64,000 nucleotides of DNA from CAVYGM01 sp963768025 (GCA_963768025.1 CAVYGM010000031.1:1-64000), one strand, 5' to 3'; shown: positions 8,194-19,469, counted from the first letter of the stretch. Translations and numbers: made by a program. The notes: generated from the letters alone by a model not told the origin.

Positions 8194-9789
8194 TTATTTT
8201 GAAAGCCAGGTCTGGTCGTTGATGTCGTCCTTGCCAGCGTACTGGCTTTGGATGGCCGCTTTGTAGTTGGTTTCGTTGGTGGTACGTTCGGAAAAGAAAT
8301 ACTGCCAGCGGGTAGCGATCCGGCCCGAGTTGCCCGTCCCTACGCCCGTCAGGAAGGCAGGGGTGCCCGTACGGCGGTAGTTGAAGTAGGCTTCCATACC
8401 CGAGTTCATAAAGAAAGCCAGGTACTTCTGCGTCAGGATCTGGCTCAGTCCAGCGGCGGTATTGCCGCTGTATTTTACCAGGGGTTGGTTGTAATAGGTG
8501 TCAAAGTCGAAGGGGATGGTATAGGTACCAAAGTCGGCGGCGTCGCGGCCTCCCGTTTTGGAATAGCGCATGGTCAGGGTACCGGTCTTTACGCCGTAAA
8601 ATTCCTGCGAAGCCTGAATCCCCTGCCTGTACCACTGCTCGGAGTTGCCGGTGGCCCAGCCGCGGTTGATCCCCTCGGCCAGATTGAAGCACATTTCGGG
8701 AAAGCCCACGATGAACACCGCTTCGCCGACGTAGTTGGAGTAATAGCGCGAACGACTCTGGAAGGAATACATCCCCGGCGCAAAACCAGCGCCATTGCTA
8801 CGGCCGGCCTTATCGGACATGTCGGTAAGGTCTTCGCCCGAGCTAGCACCCACGAAGGCCGTGAAGTCGGAGGGTAGCTTACCGGCTTTCAACTCTGCTC
8901 CGGCAGGCTCGGCGGTTACCATCACGCGGGGGTCTTTGCGGGCTACGAGCAGATCAATGTAGGTTTTGGCCATGTTCTGACGGGTGGCATCAAACCCAAA
9001 ATTATCGGGATTGGAAGGGTACTTATTGAAGTTGTTGGACATGAATTGCAGGTTATCGCTCATGCCCGTCAGCAAGGGGTACTTGGTGGGGTTGCTGAGC
9101 ATGTCGGCAAAGCGGGCCTTTACGTTCATATCGGCATCGTTTTCCTTCTTGCTCAAACGGATCAACATGCGCAATTTGAACGCATTCACGACTTTCTGCC
9201 ATTTGCGAAGGTCACCCCCGAAGTAAAAATCGCCTGCCACGGTCGTCTCTCCCTTCGCAATCAACGCCGACATATCGGCGTTGGCGTCGTCCAGCCATTT
9301 CAGAATCTGTAGGTAGATGGCTTTTTGGGAGTCATACTTGGGCGTTAGATTATTGGTACCTCGAAAGTGCTTCCATTACCGGCAGATCGCCCATGCGAAC
9401 CGACATCTGATCGAAGTAAAACGCCCGGAAGAACTTACCCAGGGCGGCGTAGCCATTCACATCGGAAGCACCGGCCCGTTTGGCTTCCAGCTCCATCTGT
9501 ACCACGTTTTTCAGGGTACTGTAATGGTTGGGGGCCTCCGACCATTGGTACTCATTAGTACCGTAGTAGTTGTAGTTGATGGCGTAAAACTGGTTCCAGC
9601 GCATCTCCGAGCTGAACGGCCGGCCGGTGTTGTTGTACATGTCAAACTCGATGCCCTGCAACACCAGGGAGGCCGGGGCTGATACCGCCCGGTTGGGGTC
9701 TTTTTCGAGTTCCTCGAAGCTTTTATCGCAGCTCATCAGGGCAAGTCCCAGCCCAAAGAGACACAGGATTTGATATAGTTTCTTTTCAT
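8194..9789 (-). CDS. SusD/RagB-family outer-membrane lipoprotein (two frameshifts)
   Basis: Surface-exposed glycan- or nutrient-binding lipoprotein that caps a SusC channel. The corrected N-terminus reads MKKKLYQILCLFGLGLALMSC, a lipoprotein signal with Cys after LMS; in the given sequence A5 has become A4 at 9783-9786 (coding strand ATGAAAAAG), which breaks the frame right after the start. The body matches the SusD-like_2 type: LEKDPNRA, NLTPKYDSQKAIY, NADMSALIAKGETTV, FKLRMLIRLSKKEND, and the C-terminal GMEAYFNYRRTG and RWQYF segments that pack the TPR-like helices. A second shift lies near 9355 before NLTPKYD. Total about 530 residues, normal for the family. The gene follows the SusC gene by about 65 bp and is closed by a terminator. 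Ligand unknown; the neighbouring phosphatases suggest a phosphorus compound. Confidence 0.82.
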
Positions 9790-9853
9790 GATCATGTTAG
9801 AAATAAGGTAGTGATACTAGGAAGTGGTGTTCTCCCTCTGTCTTTCTGAAAAA

Positions 9854-12800
9854 TCAGAATGTCAAATTGAAGTTGATACCATACCGGCGGGTGGAAGGTG
9901 TCTGCAGACCAGAGCCTCCTCCCCGAATGTACTGGTTCAGGTCCACATCCTTTTTCTCGGCAAAGTACAGCAGGTTGCGTCCCACCAGCGACACCGTGGC
10001 GGAGCGGATAAACTTGCTGTTTTCCAGTACGCTGGCGGGCAGCGAATACCCAATCACCACCTCGCGCAGCATCCCGAAGGATCGGCTCATCAGGTTGCCT
10101 TCGTCGGAGTTGTAGTAGCGGCTCACCCAGTCCTGCACGAATTGCTTGGTGGTATTGGGCGTAAAGCTCAGCTCGGCCAGGTTCGTGATTTTTCCATCGG
10201 CATCGTAATTCAACTTTGCCCCGTTGGATACCTGAACCCCCTCGCCGACCCAAGCCCGGTTACCCAGGAAATCCTGGTAGCGGGCCTCGCCCAGCGCGCC
10301 TTCCACCAGAGCGATGTGGCGACCCCCGCGGAAGGTCTGGCGCTGAATGTAGTTGGAGATTACCCCACCAATCCGGCCATCAAACTGGAAGCTAAAATTG
10401 AAGTCGCGGTAGTTGAATTTGTTATTGATACCAAACACAAACTTTGGATTCACGTAGCCCAGAAACTGGTTCACGGGCAGGTAGATCGGACGGCCCGAGG
10501 CATCGTTGATGATCTGACCGTCGGTGGTTTTGGCAAACGCCCGGCCGTAGAATTTGTCCAGCCGGTCGCCTACTCTGAAAAACGTGTTCAGAGCATCCGA
10601 CGCCGGGATAAATCTCCGTAAGTACCTCTTTGAACGTAGAGTAGTTGGCCACGATATTCCAGTTCAGTCCCTTGGCAGAACGCAACGGGGTACCCGTCAG
10701 GGCAATTTCCCAACCAGTTTTTTGGGTTTTGATACCATTTACCGAGCGCCGAGCTGTATCCCGTAGTGGTAGAAATAGGCAGGGAGAAAATCCGGGGACC
10801 TTCGTTGGACACAAAGTACGTCACATCCAGTCCCAGACGTTGTTCTGCATGATCCGCAGGTCCAGACCTACCTCCGACTGCGAGGTGGAACTGGGCTGGA
10901 GATTGGGATTATTGAGCGTGTTGGTGTAGTAAGCCGAAGGCAGGTTGTTGTACGCAAATGGCGTAGAATACACCGCCGCATTCTGGTAGGTAGGCCCGTC
11001 GTAGGGCGAGTAGTACTGGTCGCCGTAGCCCAGCGGATTGCCATCACCCAGGGAGGGCGTTGTACCGATGGTTGAGCGGGTCAGACCGTCCTTCACGTTG
11101 GCGTACGAGCCACGCAACTTGAAAAATGAAATAATTTCGGGGAGTTTGAAATAATCGGAAAGCACCGTGGATAGGGCCACGGAAGGATAAAAGAAGGTAT
11201 TGTTGCCGCTCGGTAACGTCGAAAGCTTGTCAACCCGGCCCGTGGTGGATATTGTAAAATAGTCCTTGTAGGTAAAGTCCGCCGAATAATAGGCCGAGTT
11301 CACCCGCATGGCCGAGGCAAAGTTGGAGGTCCGCACGGGATTAGCCGAGTTGTTAAAATTGTACAGGCCGGGTACGTTCAGGTAGTCCGTGGAGCCGTAC
11401 TGTGAGTTGTACTCGAAGGTCCGGATGTTACCCCCAGCCCATACTTTGGCGTTCAGGCCCGGGAACAGATCCCGATCAAAGCGCACCAGCACGTCCGTAT
11501 TGTTTTCAAACAGGTTACGGCGGTCTTCACGGTAGTCGCCCCGGCGCTCGTCGCGGCCGTAGGAACCGGCGGAATAGGGCATTTTCTCGTTCCGGAACAG
11601 GTTCCAGGTGGTTACCTGCGTACGGAGCATCACATCCAGGAAGTCGGTGACCTTATACGTCATGGCCGCCTGCCCGATGATATCAGTTTTGTAATGCCCG
11701 CGCAGCCATTCGTAGCTCATGAAGTAGGGGTTGTTGTACCGCTGGTACTCGGCATAAATCTGCTGAATCCCTTCCTTGCCCGGCTGCCAGTAGTTGCGCA
11801 TATCGTCCACGTCCCAGTCCGCTCCGGCCCAGAGGGTCATGTTGTAAATGATGGAGTTGGGGCCGTAGTTGATGTCGGGAATGTTGGGCGTGTACTGCCG
11901 GTTGTACTGCAATCCGGATTCAAACTTCAAGCGGTCCGAAAAATTGTAATCGGCCGTCACGTTGAAGTTCGTGATGTTCAGCTTAGTGTTGGGTACAATG
12001 CCTTTTTGCGTGATGTGTGAGGTAGAAAAGCGCAGATTATACTTATCGCTGGAAGCCGACACTGACATATTGTTAGTAGACAATATACCGGGGTTCAGAA
12101 AGCGGTTCAGGTTATCTTTACCGCGCGCCAGCCAGGGTGTCCCTGCCGCACCCCCGTCACCGGATCGATCGGACTGTCGTACTGCGGAATCAGCTGTCCT
12201 TCAAATCGGGGGCCCCAGCCGCCATCGTAGTCGCCGTCGTTGAGGCCGCCCCCTTTGCCATCCCCGAAAGCATAACGGCCGTGGTCGCCGGGGCCGTACT
12301 CATCTTGTACTTTGGGAATGGAATAAAAACCCTTATCCATCATGGTAGACGAGTTCACATCCACCGAGAAGCCGCGCTTGTCTTTGGTCCCGCGCTTGGT
12401 GGTAATCAGAATGGCCCCGTTCTTTCCCCGAAATCCGTAAAGGGCCGACGCCGTGGCCCCTTTCAGCACGGAGTAGGTGTCAATGTCGTCGGGGCTGATG
12501 TTCCAGGTATCGGAGTTGACGGGTACCCCATCCACCACAAATAGCACGTCGGAGTTGCCACGAAGCAGGATGTTCGGCCGACGAAGTAGCTCGGGCTGGG
12601 TACCGATGGTAAGTCCGGCTACCTTTCCTGCCAGAGAGTTGATAGCATTGGGCTCGCGAGCTTTTACGGTCGAGGCCCCGTCGAGGGTTTGGATGGCCAC
12701 CCCCGTGCGGCGGATGTCTTTTTTGATACCCAGGGCGGTTACCACCACCTCCTGCAACTGGCGCAGGTCGGTGGTCATGGTTAGGTCAATGACCGAGCGG

Positions 12801-13099
12801 TTGTTGATGGAGATTTCCTGGGTAGAGAAGCCTACGAAGGAAAAAACTAGTTCGTTCCTACCGGCCGGAACGGTAAGCGTGTAGGTGCCCTTGGCGGTAG
12901 TAGTGGTGCCCACGTTGGTGCCTTTTACTACTATACTCACCCCTGGAATAGTACTTCCACTTTCCTGGGAAGTAATGGTGCCCGTCACGACCGACTGAGC
13001 AAAGGAAGTTCCGGCCCAAAGCCAGATCCCCAGAAAACTTAGCACGAGTCGGTGATGGCTCACAATTCGACTCAGACGCGGTAATACACGTTTTTTCAT
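9854..13099 (-). CDS. SusC/RagA TonB-linked outer-membrane receptor (several frameshifts)
   Basis: About 1080 codons, the usual SusC length. After a signal peptide (FLGIWLWAGTSFAQS) comes a carboxypeptidase-regulatory-like domain (GTITSQESGSTIPGVSIVVK), the TonB box region ending LQEVVVTALGIKKD, a plug domain (SLAGKVAGLTIG, LFVVDGVPVNSD, ILITTKRGTKD) and a 22-strand barrel finishing RRYGINFNLTF. Breaks occur near 12142 (GGGG read as GGG on the coding strand), 10833 (again GGGG to GGG), about 10750 and about 10605. All segments are collinear and highly family-like, so decay is less likely than error. SusC imports bulky ligands across the outer membrane using the TonB-ExbBD proton-motive system, together with the SusD lid encoded downstream. 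First gene of its operon; a -7-like promoter element lies at 13165-13172. Confidence 0.82.
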
Positions 13100-13164
13100 A
13101 CGCTGAATAGTTTAGTTATATGGTACGTAAAATGAATACAAACTGGAGGAACTACATTCAAACG

Positions 13165-13172
13165 CAAAACTA
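13165..13172 (-). promoter_or_regulatory. Possible Bacteroidota -7 promoter element for SusC
   Basis: TAGTTTTG on the minus strand fits the Bacteroidota TAnnTTTG consensus and lies about 65 bp before the SusC start. No clear TTG-type -33 element is present at the usual spacing, so support is modest. The remaining intergenic bases 13100-13366 show nothing else. Confidence 0.3.
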
Positions 13173-13366
13173 TCCACTCTCTACGGCACGCCCTGACTTA
13201 CTTGGGTAAAGTGTTCTTTAATTTTTTTAGTAAGTTAATCGCAATTTCTTAATATTATCTAGAAGTCAACTAAAATTTTTATTTGAACTCAATTAGGTAA
13301 TACACGTCCTTTCGTATTTGTACCAAACACCAACTAGATACTCTTAAACCCAGATAAAGTACCGCT

Positions 13367-13576
13367 ATGCAACCCGAAAATTTTGAACTATTTTTTCAAG
13401 ATGTGCTCATAACCGTCCACGAGAACATCCGCGATTTGCAGGGCAAGAAGGTGTACGCCGATCCGGAAGAACAAGATTACCTGGCGGGGCGGCTGTTTAG
13501 CTATACCGAACTCCTGGAGATAATGAAAGAATCGGCGCGGCGCTTTGGCCATGATCCGCGTGAAATGGGGCTATGA
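13367..13576 (+). CDS. Conserved small hypothetical protein
   Basis: A 69-residue soluble acidic protein with no signal or membrane segment. It is mostly helical in appearance (FELFFQDVLITVHENIRDL, then FSYTELLEIMKESARRFG). It precedes purK by about 120 bp on the same strand. I recognise no named domain. The ATG at 13367-13369 is the first in frame and its codon use is like that of neighbouring core genes, so it is likely real. Confidence 0.55.
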   Translation: MQPENFELFFQDVLITVHENIRDLQGKKVYADPEEQDYLAGRLFSYTELLEIMKESARRFGHDPREMGL

Positions 13577-13697
13577 GATTTTAATTCTTGCGTTTTTCTC
13601 CCAACTTTGCACCAGCCAAACGGTCACTTTTTTTGATCACCGGGTACCCCATAGCGTACTACCGAAAAATTCATAATTCAGCATTCACAATTTTTCC

Positions 13698-14828
13698 ATG
13701 CTTTCATCTCGAATCGGTATTTTGGGAGGAGGTCAGCTGGGGCTGATGCTTTTACAGGCAGCCGTTGACTGGAATCTCGATATTCATATCCTTGACCCGG
13801 ACGAGGAGGCTCCGTGTAGCCGCATCGCGCCCCATTTTCAGCAGGGTTCCTTACAGGATTACGATACAGTCTATGCCTTCGGTAAAGATCTGGACGTGAT
13901 TACTATTGAAATAGAAAAGGTGAATGTGGAAGCCCTAGAAGCCCTCGAACGGGAAGGCAAGCGGGTGTATCCCCAACCACACGTGATCCGGCAGATCCAG
14001 GATAAGCGCATCCAAAAGCAATTTTACACGGATCATGGTCTGCCAACGGCCGAGTTTCGGATCACCGAAACGCAGGCCGATGTGGCCAACCACCTGGACT
14101 TCCTGCCTGCTTTTCATAAACTGGGCAAAGATGGCTACGACGGTCGGGGCGTACAACGCATTTCCTCCGCCGAGGAAGTGTACAAGGCGTTTGATGCACC
14201 TGGACTTCTGGAAAAAGCCATCGACTTTGACAAAGAAATAGCGGTTATTGTGGCCCGAAACCCGCAGGGCGAGATGGAGGCATTCCCCGTGGTGGAAATG
14301 GTGTTTCATCCGGAGCATAATTTGGTCGAGTACCTGTTTGCACCTGCCCAAATCAGCGAAGATCTGAGCGCGGAAGCCGAGGCCATTGCCCGCCAAACTG
14401 CGGAGGCGTTCGGTATCGTGGGACTGCTAGCGGTGGAGATGTTTGTCACCAAGGAAGGAGCCATCCTGATCAATGAGGTAGCCCCTCGTCCGCACAACAG
14501 CGGACACCAAACCATCCGCGCCAACGCCACCTCGCAGTACGAGCAGCATTGGCGGGCTATCCTGGGACTACCCCTGGGCAGTACGCAACAGTACGAACCC
14601 GCCGCCATGGTCAACCTACTGGGTGAAGCGGGCTATACCGGACCGGCCTACTACGAAGGTATGGAAACCCTCCTGGCCACGGAGAAAGTATTTCCTTTTC
14701 TCTACGGCAAAGCGGTTACCAGCCCGTTTCGCAAAATGGGCCACATCACCATCCTGGATCAGGATACGGAAGCCTTAAAACAAAAAGCAGAATTTGTAAA
14801 AAACAACATTCGGGTAATCAGCAAATAA
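13698..14828 (+). CDS. purK: N5-carboxyaminoimidazole ribonucleotide synthase
   Basis: ATP-grasp enzyme of 376 residues, normal length. It joins AIR, bicarbonate and ATP to give N5-CAIR in purine synthesis; PurE then moves the carboxyl group. The N-terminal nucleotide-binding motif ILGGGQLGLMLLQAA is followed by DLDVITIEIEKV, the ATP-grasp core (FHKLGKDGYDGRGVQ; EKAIDFDKEIAVIVARN; LAVEMFVTKEGAILINEVAPRPHNSGH) with its Mg-binding Glu and Asn, and the C-terminal KMGHITILD. purE follows on the same strand after 223 bp in which I see no further gene. No disruption is visible. Confidence 0.95.
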   Translation: MLSSRIGILGGGQLGLMLLQAAVDWNLDIHILDPDEEAPCSRIAPHFQQGSLQDYDTVYAFGKDLDVITIEIEKVNVEALEALEREGKRVYPQPHVIRQIQDKRIQKQFYTDHGLPTAEFRITETQADVANHLDFLPAFHKLGKDGYDGRGVQRISSAEEVYKAFDAPGLLEKAIDFDKEIAVIVARNPQGEMEAFPVVEMVFHPEHNLVEYLFAPAQISEDLSAEAEAIARQTAEAFGIVGLLAVEMFVTKEGAILINEVAPRPHNSGHQTIRANATSQYEQHWRAILGLPLGSTQQYEPAAMVNLLGEAGYTGPAYYEGMETLLATEKVFPFLYGKAVTSPFRKMGHITILDQDTEALKQKAEFVKNNIRVISK

Positions 14829-15051
14829 GTTCTGGGTTCTTAGTAAGGAGTTGTTAGTTTGGGGTTTGGGATATGGAGTTCTAAGTACTTTTTCCGGAGT
14901 AGATTCAATATCAGGAGCCAATGAGGGTACATAACTTTCATGACAAAGATACAACAACATCCCCCAGCGGAGGCCGTTCAGAATCCAGAACCCCGCTCAG
15001 AACAAAGAACACCGTACCCAGAACTTTATTCACTCAATCACTCATTCATAA

Positions 15052-15537
15052 ATGATAGGTATAATCATGGGCAGCCTTTCGGACCGGAAGGTGATGCAGG
15101 AAGCCGCCGAGGTACTAAACGAACTGGGCGTAGCGTTTGAAATGGAGATTGTGTCGGCGCATCGAACGCCCGAACGGATGCTGGACTACGCCAAAACAGC
15201 GCGTACGCGGGGCATTCGAGTCATTGTGGCCGGTGCGGGCGGAGCGGCCCATTTGCCCGGCATGGTGGCATCCTTGACCTCCCTGCCGGTGATTGGAGTC
15301 CCCATTTTATCGAGTAATTCGATCGACGGATGGGATTCCGTTTTGTCAATTTTGCAAATGCCCGGTGGGGTACCCGTGGCTACCGTAGCGCTGAACGGAG
15401 CCAAAAATGCCGGTATCCTAGCCGCGCAAATTATAGGTAGTTCAGATGCGACCGTAGCCACCCGACTAGACCTTTATAAAGAGGAATTGAAGGCCAAGGT
15501 AGCAGAGATGAATATAGCGTTGAAAGACAAATCCTGA
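15052..15537 (+). CDS. purE: N5-carboxyaminoimidazole ribonucleotide mutase
   Basis: 161 residues, the usual class I PurE size. It converts N5-CAIR to CAIR, the step after PurK. Conserved features are GSLSDRKVMQEAAEVL, the catalytic SAHRTPERM loop with its His, AGAGGAAHLPGMVASLT, and LPVIGVPILSS followed by the GWDSVLSILQMPGGVPVA substrate loop and AALIG-like helix (AKNAGILAAQIIG). It is encoded just after purK, as in many bacteria. Cytoplasmic octamer by family knowledge. No anomaly. Confidence 0.95.
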   Translation: MIGIIMGSLSDRKVMQEAAEVLNELGVAFEMEIVSAHRTPERMLDYAKTARTRGIRVIVAGAGGAAHLPGMVASLTSLPVIGVPILSSNSIDGWDSVLSILQMPGGVPVATVALNGAKNAGILAAQIIGSSDATVATRLDLYKEELKAKVAEMNIALKDKS

Positions 15538-15608
15538 TGCCCGCTTATAACAATTCCTTATATTTGTTTCAGGACTTACACAAAACTTAACGTCATTATC
15601 TGGTTAGT

Positions 15609-16286
15609 ATGGAAGAAGAAGCGCCCAAGAAAAGAAATATCCGTCCCGAAGAGACTTCCAGATTGCCCCTGATTACCCTCCTAACTCTGGTGGGAATTAT
15701 CATAGGCTTATTCATGATTGGCTATAAGTTCATCACGGATGACACCAAGGGGTCGGAAGAAGTGACTGATATTGTGCCTGATACCACTAGCAAAATTACC
15801 CAGCTCGAGCTACAAACCGAACCCATCCTGGCCGAACCGGACCGAGTGGATTCGGCACAATACGATTTTAAGGAAAATGCCGAGGAAGGTCCTGCCACCG
15901 AGGAAACGCCCCCTGTGGTGAAGGAAACACCCCCTCCCCCCGCACCAGAGCCGAAACCGGTGGAGGTAGGTGGTACCCAGGTTTCCCACACGGTAAAATC
16001 CGGTGAAACTTTTTTCGGCATAGCCAACAAGTACAACCTCAGTACCGAAACACTGAAAGCTCTGAACCCCCAGATTAAGGATGTTTCGAAGGATATAAAA
16101 TCGGGGGTAACCAAGCTCAATGTAAATGTGCAGACCGTCCATACCGTGGGCCCCGGCGACGTGCTCCGCGTGGTGGCAAAAAAATACAACATCACCTTAC
16201 AGCAACTGATGGACGCCAACGGAAAAACCCGCAACTATTCCGAACGAGGCGAAAAACTGATCATTCCATTTGGCAAGAAAAAGTAA
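15609..16286 (+). CDS. Membrane-anchored protein with two LysM domains
   Basis: 225 residues: a short basic cytoplasmic N-terminus, one membrane helix about residues 20-42 (LPLITLLTLVGIIIGLFMIG), an acidic and Pro-rich linker (about 60-125, PPPPAPEPKP), then two LysM modules at roughly 128-170 (SHTVKSGETFFGIANKYNLS) and 176-222 (VHTVGPGDVLRVVAKKYNIT). LysM binds GlcNAc-containing glycans, so the protein probably reaches peptidoglycan from the inner membrane. No enzymatic domain is present; it may be a cell-wall scaffold. It follows purE by 70 bp on the same strand, and a strong terminator closes the unit. Confidence 0.85.
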   Translation: MEEEAPKKRNIRPEETSRLPLITLLTLVGIIIGLFMIGYKFITDDTKGSEEVTDIVPDTTSKITQLELQTEPILAEPDRVDSAQYDFKENAEEGPATEETPPVVKETPPPPAPEPKPVEVGGTQVSHTVKSGETFFGIANKYNLSTETLKALNPQIKDVSKDIKSGVTKLNVNVQTVHTVGPGDVLRVVAKKYNITLQQLMDANGKTRNYSERGEKLIIPFGKKK

Positions 16287-16323
16287 GAAAAAGGCGGGTA
16301 CAATAAAATTTAGAGTAAAAACC

Positions 16324-16360
16324 AAAAAGGAGTTGATGGAAATCCCATCAACTCCTTTTT
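16324..16360. terminator. Bidirectional terminator
   Basis: AAAAAGGAGTTGATGG and its near-perfect complement CCCATCAACTCCTTTTT form a 16-bp stem with a short loop. Convergent genes lie on both sides (LysM protein on plus, outer-membrane protein on minus), and the A-run and T-run serve both. Confidence 0.85.
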
Positions 16361-16413
16361 GGTTCTTACTCCAATAAAATCTATTCACTCATTCACTCAT
16401 TCTATCATTGACC

Positions 16414-19324
16414 TCAAAACGGCCGTCCGCCGCCTTCGCCCCGTGGACCTCCACCACCGGGTCCACCCCAGTCGCGGCGACGCTCGGATTCTGGTGCGGG
16501 AGCGGGTGCTTTGCCGAAGTTACGCAGGGTATAGGTGAAAGTCATCATACCGTATTGGGTTAGTACCCGGCTGGTTACGTCTTCCACGTAGGTTTCGGTC
16601 ACGTTGCGGTTGATGCTGTTGTTTTGGGCCAGGATATCGAAAACCGTCAGTTTCAACTCGCCGCGGTTGTCTTTCAGGAATTTCTTACCCAGGCTGGCGT
16701 TCCAGAGGGTGAAGTTCTGGTTGAAGCCCGCCCCTAACCCACGGTACGACTGGTTGGTAAGATCCGTTTGGAATACAAATCCTTTTCCAAATATCCAGTT
16801 GATGCGGGCCGAGCTGTTCTGAGAAAAGTAATTGCTATTCAGCTGCGGCTGTAGGCTGTTGCGGACAATATTATAGTTTCCGTTAAACGACAGGGTAAAG
16901 TCAACTTTGGGGCTGATGTTGCTACTCAGCACAATCCCCTGCGACAAGGCGTAGTTGGTGGAGGTATTGAGCTGTTGGTTGATCAAGCCCGGCAGTTTGG
17001 TCAGGTTCACCCCCGAGTTCAGGTTCAAGTTGAGCTTCAAAGCCTTGATGGGCGAGCCATAATTAGCAAACGTCCGCACCGACCAGTTGCCATCGAGGTT
17101 GACGGGCGAGGTAAGCTGCGCCCCTCGCTCCAGCACGATGCCATTGGGCAAAGTTGTAGGCTGCTGCGCCACAAATGTAGAGTTGGTGATGCTATTACCC
17201 CTGTAATTGACGGAGCTGTATACGAAGAAGTTTCGGCCCAGCTTGGTATCAGAGGCGGAATACCGCAAACTCGCATTGTGGGAATACTCCTGTTTCAGAT
17301 TGGGATTACCGGCCGTCAGGAAGAGCGGATTGCTGTTGTTGACCACGTTTTGCAACTGCGTAATGGAGGGCTCGTTGGTGGAGGTACGGTAGAACAGGCG
17401 GAGGTTTTTGCCTTCACTGGGCCGGAACATTACAAAGGCATTGGGAAGCAGGTTGGTGAAGGTTTGATCCACCTCACTCGTGCGCGGGAACAACTGCTGA
17501 CTATACAGGCCAGCATTTTGGAAATCAACGCCTACCGATCCGGTGAATTTTTTCTTACTTCCCCGAAGCGACATGCCCGCGCGGTGGGTAAGGTATTGGT
17601 TATCGAAGGTATTGGACAGCACCGTATCCAGGCGCGCATACTGCTGCTCGCTGTTGACGTAATGAAAAGTCTCATTTTTGGAATTGCTGTTGCTCAGCGA
17701 TACGTTGTAGTTCAGCTGCAACTGTATGGTTTTGGTCAGCGGTTCGGTAAAGTTTACACTCGCTCCCAGCCGCATGTTGTCCGAATAGGTATTGGATTGC
17801 TGGTCAATGGTGTCGCTTGGCATGCGGCTATTGGTGTAAAACTCATTCATCGCGTACAGGGTACCATCTCCGTTGCGGTTGGTGATACTGGACGACAAGT
17901 TAGCCGAAAGCGTGCGCCCAGCCTTGGCAAAGCGGTGCCGCCATAGCAACGAGCTATTGGAACTCAGGGCGGTGGTATGGTTGAACTGGGTATTATCGGT
18001 GCGGTTCAGCAGGGTGCCGTTGGCCAGGGTGGTGGCTCCTACCCGAAGGGTGTTGGATTCATTATTTTGCCAGCTTACTCCCGGTGAAAAAATAATCGAG
18101 TTGTTTTTATTGATGGTGTATTCCAGCCGGAAATTGACCCGGTGGTTCATGTTGGTATTGGCGTAGGTGTTCTGTTCCCGATAAAACTGATTCCCCGCTC
18201 CCCCACTCAGGAAGGTCTCGCGGTTGGTATTCTGCTGGTTGGCGTTGCTGGATTTGTTGAAAAAATAACTACCCGTTACTTCCATATTTTTGCCCCACTT
18301 ATCGCTGTAGTTCAGGCCCAAAGCACTGGTGTTGGTGATTCCGCTTTGCTGACCCACCAGGAAGTTACCAGCCCCGCCGCCACCGCCGAAATTACCACCG
18401 CCGCCGCCACCGCCCCCACGGCCGCCCCGTCCACCACCGCCACCCGAACTACCGAGTACCCCGGCCAAATCCTGCGAGGCAAAGTTTTGCTGGTTCAGGT
18501 TGTTCGATAGACCGATGATCGAGATTCGCTTTTGTTTCCCGAATATATTCAGGTTACCCCCCGCCATGTAGCGGTTGTCGCTGCCGTAGCCGGCAAAGGC
18601 TTTGCCGAACTTGCCCGGCGTTGCGGTCGGTCCGGGTTACGATGTTGATGGTTTTCTGGGCATTGCCATCGTCAAAGCCCGTAAACTGGGCCTGATCGCT
18701 CTGCCGGTCAAACACCTCGATTTTGTCCACGATTTCGGCGGGTAGGTTTTTGAGGGCCAGGGTAGCGTCTTCGCCAAAAAACTGCTTACCATCTACCAGC
18801 ACGCGCTGTACTTTTTCACCCTGAGCCTGCACCTCGCCATTGACGACGGCTATGCCGGGCATTTTCTGGATCAGGTCTTCGACGTTGGCATCAGGGTTGG
18901 TTTTAAAAGCCGCTGCGTTAAATTGAGTCGTATCTCCCTTCATCTGTGATTGCTGGATCTGCCCCACTACTTTCACTTCTTTCAAATTCTGGGCGGTTTC
19001 AGTCATGATCATATTTCCTAAATTTAGCACGCCATCGGATAGGTCAACCGTTTTGGCGATATCGCTATAACTCAGGTACGATACTTTAAGAAGGTACTTT
19101 TGGCGTTTCAGATTGGCGAATTCAAATTTTCCGTTCAAATCCGTCGTGGTATAAATCGGCTTATCCGTTTTGGCCGGATCTTCCACGCTGACGTAGGCTC
19201 CTACCACGGGCCCCTTGGACGTACTGTCGAGAACAGCACCCGTGATCCGGGCCGTTTGGGCGCTCGCATCCAGCGAAACCAGCCAAAGCATGGCAATAAA
19301 AAGAGTAGATAGTATTTTTGTCAT
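16414..19324 (-). CDS. TonB-receptor-like outer-membrane beta-barrel protein (one frameshift)
   Basis: About 970 residues when joined. Signal peptide (TLFIAMLWLVSLDASAQ), a carboxypeptidase-regulatory-like domain (ARITGAVLDSTSKGPVVGAY, TTDLNGKFEFANL), a plug-like region (NVEDLIQKMPGIAV, VQRVLVDGKQFFGEDA, LPAEIVDKIEVFDRQSDQ), then a large beta-barrel of the OMP_b-brl_3 type ending in a Gly/Pro/Arg-rich tail. The frame breaks at 18614-18616, where GGC AAG on the coding strand has gained a G (RNAGKFGKAFAGYG expected). A Gly/Arg-rich, low-complexity tract near 18380-18440 lies soon after the plug. Such proteins are widespread in Bacteroidota and have no fixed ligand. It stands alone, with no SusD, and is terminated against the LysM gene. 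Confidence 0.8.
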
Positions 19325-19469
19325 GGTGGTTTTACCGATGTAGTTATGCTGGATTGGATACTTGAAGGTAACTCTGGTTTAAACGGGACAACCCCCAACT
19401 CGACCGATGGGTAGTTTTATCCGACGAATCCCCCTTTTTTGTCTACGCTTCCAGCTATTTTTTTTATTT

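Noticed and set aside
8248..8877. Plus-strand open frame of 209 codons opposite SusD
   Set aside because: Shadow of GC-rich third positions in a real SusD gene.
3603..13099. Programmed frameshifting as an explanation for broken genes
   Set aside because: Breaks lie at unrelated places with no slippery heptamer plus structure in common, and in unrelated families.
14940..15140. 66-codon frame between purK and purE
   Set aside because: Overlaps the true purE start in another frame and has no conserved sequence.
16975..17946. Plus-strand open frame of 323 codons opposite the outer-membrane protein
   Set aside because: Antisense of a conserved beta-barrel gene; composition is low-complexity and no domain is visible.
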